Below are positions 59,657 through 64,000 of a stretch of DNA of 64,000 nucleotides, piece by piece; positions within the stretch are counted from its first letter, which is position 1, and the number at the start of each line of letters is the position of its first letter. The stretch is taken from NCBI RefSeq assembly GCF_021729075.1, contig NZ_JAJSAQ010000005.1, forward strand, positions 62,001-126,000. Reading direction: 5' to 3'. The DNA comes from Microbulbifer guangxiensis. Lineage in GTDB: Bacteria; Pseudomonadota; Gammaproteobacteria; Pseudomonadales; Cellvibrionaceae. Below the pieces are notes generated by a model. The model was not told the DNA's origin and did no database searches. It saw nothing but the letters and a program-made list of their open reading frames with translations. A program made the translations under genes and the position numbers.

Positions 59657-62600
59657 GTGTACCCGGTCTCCCTCCAAAGGACGCGTGAACTCCCCGCGGG
59701 CATGGAACAGATTGCGGTCGGACATCTCCCACCATTGCAGCGATTCCAGCTTGGCGATGGTTTCCCGTGAGAAACGATAGCGCACCACCTGCGCCGGGTA
59801 GCCGGCAACAATCGCATAGGGCGGCACGTCCTCCACCACCACGGCACCGGCGGCGATGACCGCACCGTTGCCGATCTTGCGTGTGGGATACAGGATCTTG
59901 GCACCATCACCTATCCACACGTCATTTCCCACTTCGATGGTCACCCGGTCCAACTCGTAGCCGGTACTGAAGCCAAGTCCCTTGAAATAGAACAGGCCGT
60001 GGGTCGAGAGTGTATTGCGCGGGTGGTCCGCATTCTGGAAATTCACCGTGCGGTAAATGGTGCAGTACTTACCGATCCGGGTGCTGTTTTTCAGCCGCAC
60101 CGAATCGAATGGCACACTGGAGAAATCCGCCACGTGAATATCATGGTGTTTGCGGAAGAGCTTGCGCATGGTGACGCTGAACGTCGAGCCACCCTCCAGT
60201 TTCAGGATCAGACGCTGCAGCAGGCTGCGGAACCAGCCACGGCGAATACCATACAGGGGGGCGAGCCATTTCTTCGCGAACGCGGACTCTCGCATTTTCA
60301 TGCCGTGGGGAAAGTCCGGCAGGTCGACCGCTTCTTTCTTCTCACGCACTGCGTCCAGAATCGCGTCCACCTGTCGACTGGCTTTTTCATCCAGGGCGGC
60401 CCGTTCCATGACCTGCTGTTCGGACTCTCCATCACGGAACGCAGCAATGGCACCGCTCAGCTGTCGGATACTGGCAAAATCAAACAGTAAGGTCGGTGGC
60501 AGGCTCAGACCGAGGTTTTGGTTGAGCCGCGCGATGGCATGGATGGCCGCCAGCGAGTGGCCACCGAGATCAAAGAAACTGGCTTCATCTGATTCCACCG
60601 CGGTTTTCAGCACATCGCGGAATACGCCGCGCACGACCTGCTCGATATCGGCGGGAGCGCGGCTGCTGGGAAGCTCCGCCTCCGACTCGGCTGCGCTGTC
60701 TGCAGCCTGCAGGGGAGCATCCTGCTGCTCCTGTGCGGACCCTTGTGACCGAGCCGGTTGTTCCTCTCTCGTCACTGCCTGTTCCGGTTCCGGTGCCCGG
60801 ACCACGGGCGGTGTTTCTGTGATTGCCGCCGTGTCTGTCAGCGGCGTTTTCACCGCCACGGGTATTTTGGGCCTGGCTTTCGTCACTTTTTTCTCTGGTT
60901 CTGCAACTGGTTGTTCCCGGCGGCTCTCGACCGATTCGCAAGCCGGTTCTTCTGGGCTTGTTGCCGTCGGGGTCGTCGTCGCAGCTCCTGCCTGTGCTGC
61001 CGATTCGTCGCCGGTCGGTGCGGGAAAAGCCTTGCGATCCACTTTGCCGTTGGCCGTCATCGGGAAGGCATCAAGGGTAACGAAATAGGCCGGCACCATA
61101 TATTCCGGTAGCGTCTTCCGCAGCCGCGCCCGCAATGCGGGAATGTCCACGGCCTGATTCGCCGCCGGGATCAGGTAGGCGGCCAGGTACTGGCTGCCGT
61201 AATCATCCCGATGGGCGATCACCACAGCGCGGCGGATATCATCACCGGCGAGCGCCTTCTCGATCTCACCGAGCTCGACCCGGAAGCCGCGGATCTTCAC
61301 CTGGTGGTCAATGCGGCCGAGGAACTCCAGCCGCCCATCCGCCCGCTCTGCCACCAGGTCGCCAGTGCGATAGAGGCGACCATCCGGGTCCTGGTTACTG
61401 GCAAAGAATTTTTCGGCAGTGAGCTGCTCCCGGTTGCGATAACCCCGCGCCAGGCCGGCGCCGCCAATACACAGCTCTCCCGGCACTCCAGCAGGCTGCG
61501 GTACGCCAGCGGCATTGGTGACATAAAAGCGCGTGTTGGCTATCGGCGCACCGACGAAGCGCGCATCTTCCGGGGCCCGTATGCGCCCGGCCGCCGACCA
61601 GATGGTGGTTTCCGTTGGACCGTACAGATTCCAGACTTCAAGACCGTGTTCCAGCAGTCGTGTTGCGAGATCCTCACCCATCGCCTCACCGCCGCAGAAT
61701 ACCCGTACACCCGGCTGGCCCTGCCAGCCGAAGTCGAGCAGCATCCGCCAGGTGGCCGGAGTGGCCTGCATGACGGTGACATTGTGTTTTTCAATCGCGT
61801 CGCGGATTCTCTGCGGATCCATACAGCCGCGCCGGTCCTGAACGACCACACTGCCACCACTCACCAGTGGCACAAAAATCTCCAGCATGGCGATGTCGAA
61901 GCACAGGGTTGTCACTGCCAGCAGGCGGTCCTCGGCGGTAAAGCCCGGTTCCTGCTGCATGGCGCAAAGGAAATTGACCAGACTGCGATGGGTGATCTCC
62001 ACGCCTTTCGGCCGGCCGGTGGAACCCGAGGTATAGATGACATAAGCCAGGTCATCCCCGCTCGCCAGCGGCTGCAGGTTGCGGCAACGATCCCGGGCGA
62101 GGATTTCATCCGGCTCGGGCGGCAGCAGTATTTCACCGCTGAAATCTGCGAAGCGCTCTTTCAGCTCCTGCGAGGTAATCAGGAACCCTGCACCGGAATC
62201 CTCCAGCATGTAGTCCAGGCGCTCCGGTGGGAAATGTGGATCCAGTGGCACATAGGCGCCACCGGCTTTCCACACCGCCAGCAGAGCGGTGACCATGGCG
62301 ATATCCCGATCGATACAGACCGCCACCAGCTCCCCGGGGTTCAGCCCCTGGTCGATCAGGTCGCGCGCCAGGGTATTGGCCAACCGGTTGAGCGCGCTGT
62401 AGGTGAGCTGCTCCGCACCGGCGATCACGGCGATGTCTTCCGGCTGGTGGGTCGCCATGCGCTCGAACAGCTGCGCAGTGGTTTCCTGCACCGGCAGCGT
62501 GCGAGCGGTCCGTTGCGCCTGTTCGCGCAACCGGCCACGTTCGGTGATGCCAATCAGCGGCAGCTCGGCCACGGGTTGGTCGGGCATCCCGACCGCCCCC

Positions 62601-64000
62601 TCGAGCAGGCGGATGAAGTGCTGTGACATCCGCTCGATGGTGTCCCGCTCGAACCGGGCCCGGCGGTATTCAATGCTGCACGCCACTTCATCGGATTTTT
62701 CCAACACAGACAGCGTCAGGTCGAATTTGGATCCGCCGCTATGAATCTCCAGAGGCTTGACCCTCAGCCCGGGGATCGACCAGGGGTCCCCATCCATCTG
62801 CCGGTGAATGAACAGGTGCTGGAACAGTGGCGCTGTCCCGCCGCGACGATCCGGGTTCAGGTCGGCCACCACCCGTTCGAAGGGCACCTGGTCATTGGAG
62901 AAAGCATCAATGGTGGTTCCACGCACACGTGACAGCAGGTCGCGGAAGCTCGGGGTATCGGCAAAGTCGGTGCGTAACACCAGGGTGTTGATGAACAGCC
63001 CGATCATGCCCTCGGTCTGGGTCAACGGGCGGCGCCCGGTTGGGGTACCGACGAGGATATCGTCCTGGCCGGAGTAGCGGTGTAGCAGCAATTGCCAGAC
63101 CGCCAGCAAGACCATGAAACCGGTCACCGACTCCTGTTTTGCCAGTGTTTTTGCCGCCGCCCACAGGGCAACTGGCACCTTGAAGCGCACCAGTCCGCCG
63201 CTAAAATCCGGCTTGTCAGTGGGTGGGTGGTCAGCCGGCAGGTCGAGGGTTTCCGGCGCGCCGGACAGCTGGTCGCGCCAGAATGCCAGCTGCTGCTCTA
63301 CCTGCGGGCTTTGAGCCAGGTGCTGCTCCCACTGGGCGTAATCGGCGAACTGGAAGTCCAGCGGCGGCATGGTCAGTGCGCGCCCTTCGCTGAATGCCGC
63401 ATAGCTTTTCGCCAGCTCGTGGAAAAAGATCGCGGACGACCAGATGTTATCGTAAATGATGTGGTTGAAGACCAGCGCCAACACCGCTGCCCGGTCCCCG
63501 ACACGTACCAGGGTACTGCGGAACAGGGGTCCACTGGCGAGGTCCTGGCGCTCTTCCAGCAGGCCGCGGCAGATCTGCATGGCCCGCTTGGCACGCTCGG
63601 TTTTTGCCAGCGCGCGCAGGTCGATCACATTCAGCCGGTACTCCGCGGCGGGCAGGATTTCCTGACGCGGCCCCTCGTCGTCACTGGGGAAACGGCTGCG
63701 CAGGATCGCATGGCGCCCGACCGCCTGGCCGATTGCCTGCTCCAGGGCCGCCAGGTTCAGCTCCCCCTCCAGGTACACCGTGTTGGAGATGTTGTAGGCG
63801 GCACCGCCACCGTAGAGCTGGTCGGCCAGCCACATTCTCATCTGCGCCGATGACAGCGGCAGGCGGACGTCTTCCGCGACATGACTGAGCTGGGGGAGGG
63901 CGTCCTCTTCTTCCAGTGTCGGTGCCGCTTCGATGGCAGCCGCCAGCTCCTTGAGATCCCGCGCTTCAAAAATCGCCCGCACGGAGAGATCCGCGGAGAA
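59654..64000 (-). CDS. NRPS: [PCP end]-C-A-linker-PCP fused to a left-handed beta-helix acyltransferase (N-terminus outside the window)
   Basis: 1448 visible residues, open to the right edge; the first residues (FSADLSVRAIFEARDL) are the end of an upstream carrier domain. Condensation domain about 45-495, with NHIIYDN replacing the canonical HHxxxDG (second His and Asp kept). Adenylation domain about 510-990 (YTSGSTGRPKG, YGPTETT, YRTGDLV, NGKVDRK). Specificity residues read by eye are D I L T F G L I W K, 8 of 10 as in the glycine code DILQLGLIWK. A Pro/Ala/Glu-rich linker of about 120 residues follows, then a PCP (FFDLGGHSLAAIH, Ser about 1149). The C-terminus (about 1240-1448) is a hexapeptide-repeat acyltransferase with His in NADHPRNTLSTHG and no thioesterase. 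Lies in an EPS locus with a PPTase. Confidence 0.93.
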   Translation of the reverse strand, partial: FSADLSVRAIFEARDLKELAAAIEAAPTLEEEDALPQLSHVAEDVRLPLSSAQMRMWLADQLYGGGAAYNISNTVYLEGELNLAALEQAIGQAVGRHAILRSRFPSDDEGPRQEILPAAEYRLNVIDLRALAKTERAKRAMQICRGLLEERQDLASGPLFRSTLVRVGDRAAVLALVFNHIIYDNIWSSAIFFHELAKSYAAFSEGRALTMPPLDFQFADYAQWEQHLAQSPQVEQQLAFWRDQLSGAPETLDLPADHPPTDKPDFSGGLVRFKVPVALWAAAKTLAKQESVTGFMVLLAVWQLLLHRYSGQDDILVGTPTGRRPLTQTEGMIGLFINTLVLRTDFADTPSFRDLLSRVRGTTIDAFSNDQVPFERVVADLNPDRRGGTAPLFQHLFIHRQMDGDPWSIPGLRVKPLEIHSGGSKFDLTLSVLEKSDEVACSIEYRRARFERDTIERMSQHFIRLLEGAVGMPDQPVAELPLIGITERGRLREQAQRTARTLPVQETTAQLFERMATHQPEDIAVIAGAEQLTYSALNRLANTLARDLIDQGLNPGELVAVCIDRDIAMVTALLAVWKAGGAYVPLDPHFPPERLDYMLEDSGAGFLITSQELKERFADFSGEILLPPEPDEILARDRCRNLQPLASGDDLAYVIYTSGSTGRPKGVEITHRSLVNFLCAMQQEPGFTAEDRLLAVTTLCFDIAMLEIFVPLVSGGSVVVQDRRGCMDPQRIRDAIEKHNVTVMQATPATWRMLLDFGWQGQPGVRVFCGGEAMGEDLATRLLEHGLEVWNLYGPTETTIWSAAGRIRAPEDARFVGAPIANTRFYVTNAAGVPQPAGVPGELCIGGAGLARGYRNREQLTAEKFFASNQDPDGRLYRTGDLVAERADGRLEFLGRIDHQVKIRGFRVELGEIEKALAGDDIRRAVVIAHRDDYGSQYLAAYLIPAANQAVDIPALRARLRKTLPEYMVPAYFVTLDAFPMTANGKVDRKAFPAPTGDESAAQAGAATTTPTATSPEEPACESVESRREQPVAEPEKKVTKARPKIPVAVKTPLTDTAAITETPPVVRAPEPEQAVTREEQPARSQGSAQEQQDAPLQAADSAAESEAELPSSRAPADIEQVVRGVFRDVLKTAVESDEASFFDLGGHSLAAIHAIARLNQNLGLSLPPTLLFDFASIRQLSGAIAAFRDGESEQQVMERAALDEKASRQVDAILDAVREKKEAVDLPDFPHGMKMRESAFAKKWLAPLYGIRRGWFRSLLQRLILKLEGGSTFSVTMRKLFRKHHDIHVADFSSVPFDSVRLKNSTRIGKYCTIYRTVNFQNADHPRNTLSTHGLFYFKGLGFSTGYELDRVTIEVGNDVWIGDGAKILYPTRKIGNGAVIAAGAVVVEDVPPYAIVAGYPAQVVRYRFSRETIAKLESLQWWEMSDRNLFHARGEFTRPLEGDRVH

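Noticed and set aside
61211-62626. Plus-strand open frame opposite the NRPS adenylation domain (471 codons)
   Set aside because: Antisense shadow of a clear A domain; composition rich in His, Gln and Arg with no recognisable motif.
1-64000. tRNA, rRNA, CRISPR arrays, insertion sequences or prophage genes
   Set aside because: A read-through of all intergenic gaps and coding regions gave no convincing instance of any of these.

Overview
The window reads as chromosome of a GC-rich marine-type gammaproteobacterium. Supporting signs are an OsmC/YcaO double-domain protein, a FecI-type sigma factor beside a TonB-dependent receptor, an 11-gene glycan-catabolic operon and a large Wzx/Wzy exopolysaccharide (EPS) locus. 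A Cellvibrionales member such as Microbulbifer would fit, but that is inference from gene content; no rRNA or other marker is present. Coding density is high. No tRNA, rRNA, CRISPR array, transposase or phage gene was seen.

Layout. (1) 1-7735: 3' part of an OsmC/YcaO gene, a lower-GC pair (RlaP-like nucleotidyltransferase, ATP-grasp protein), a three-gene AttEFGH-like ABC transporter/lipocalin operon, and an unrecognised lower-GC gene. (2) 7890-18752: DUF885 protein and N-formylglutamate-amidohydrolase-like lipoprotein facing an ECF sigma factor, a very short FecR-like protein, a TonB-dependent receptor, a DASS dicarboxylate transporter, an exported fumarase/aspartase-superfamily lyase and a LOG-family protein. 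This looks like uptake and periplasmic cleavage of a succinyl-type compound followed by import of the C4 product. (3) 19103-35548: one minus-strand operon of 11 mostly overlapping genes (sugar-binding protein, ROK kinase, two permeases, GH38 mannosidase, DUF4127, FAD oxidoreductase, MalK-like ATPase, GHL10, PfkB kinase, YihS/mannose-isomerase-like protein), facing a GntR repressor and NanE, with an aldose-epimerase-like gene closing the block. (4) 35766-41184: nitrilase-family amidase, an inverted-repeat element, tyrosine-catabolic genes (fumarylacetoacetase, VOC protein, HPPD) with a perfect-looking operator, and an exported serine hydrolase.

(5) 41191-64000: EPS locus. It has CpsB phosphatase, Wzc-type autokinase, OPX export protein, outer-membrane barrel, initiating phosphoglycosyl transferase, VanZ-like protein, Sfp-type phosphopantetheinyl transferase, asparagine-synthetase-like protein without a glutaminase cysteine, Wzx flippase, PssD/PssE, pyruvyl transferase, FrhB-like protein, Wzy polymerase, two GT2 enzymes, and an NRPS whose last module (C-A-long linker-PCP) ends in a left-handed beta-helix acyltransferase instead of a thioesterase. 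The A-domain specificity residues read by eye resemble the glycine code. The most notable hypothesis from the window is that this NRPS loads an amino acid or short peptide and the fused acyltransferase moves it onto a sugar of the exopolysaccharide, with the locus carrying its own carrier-protein-activating PPTase.
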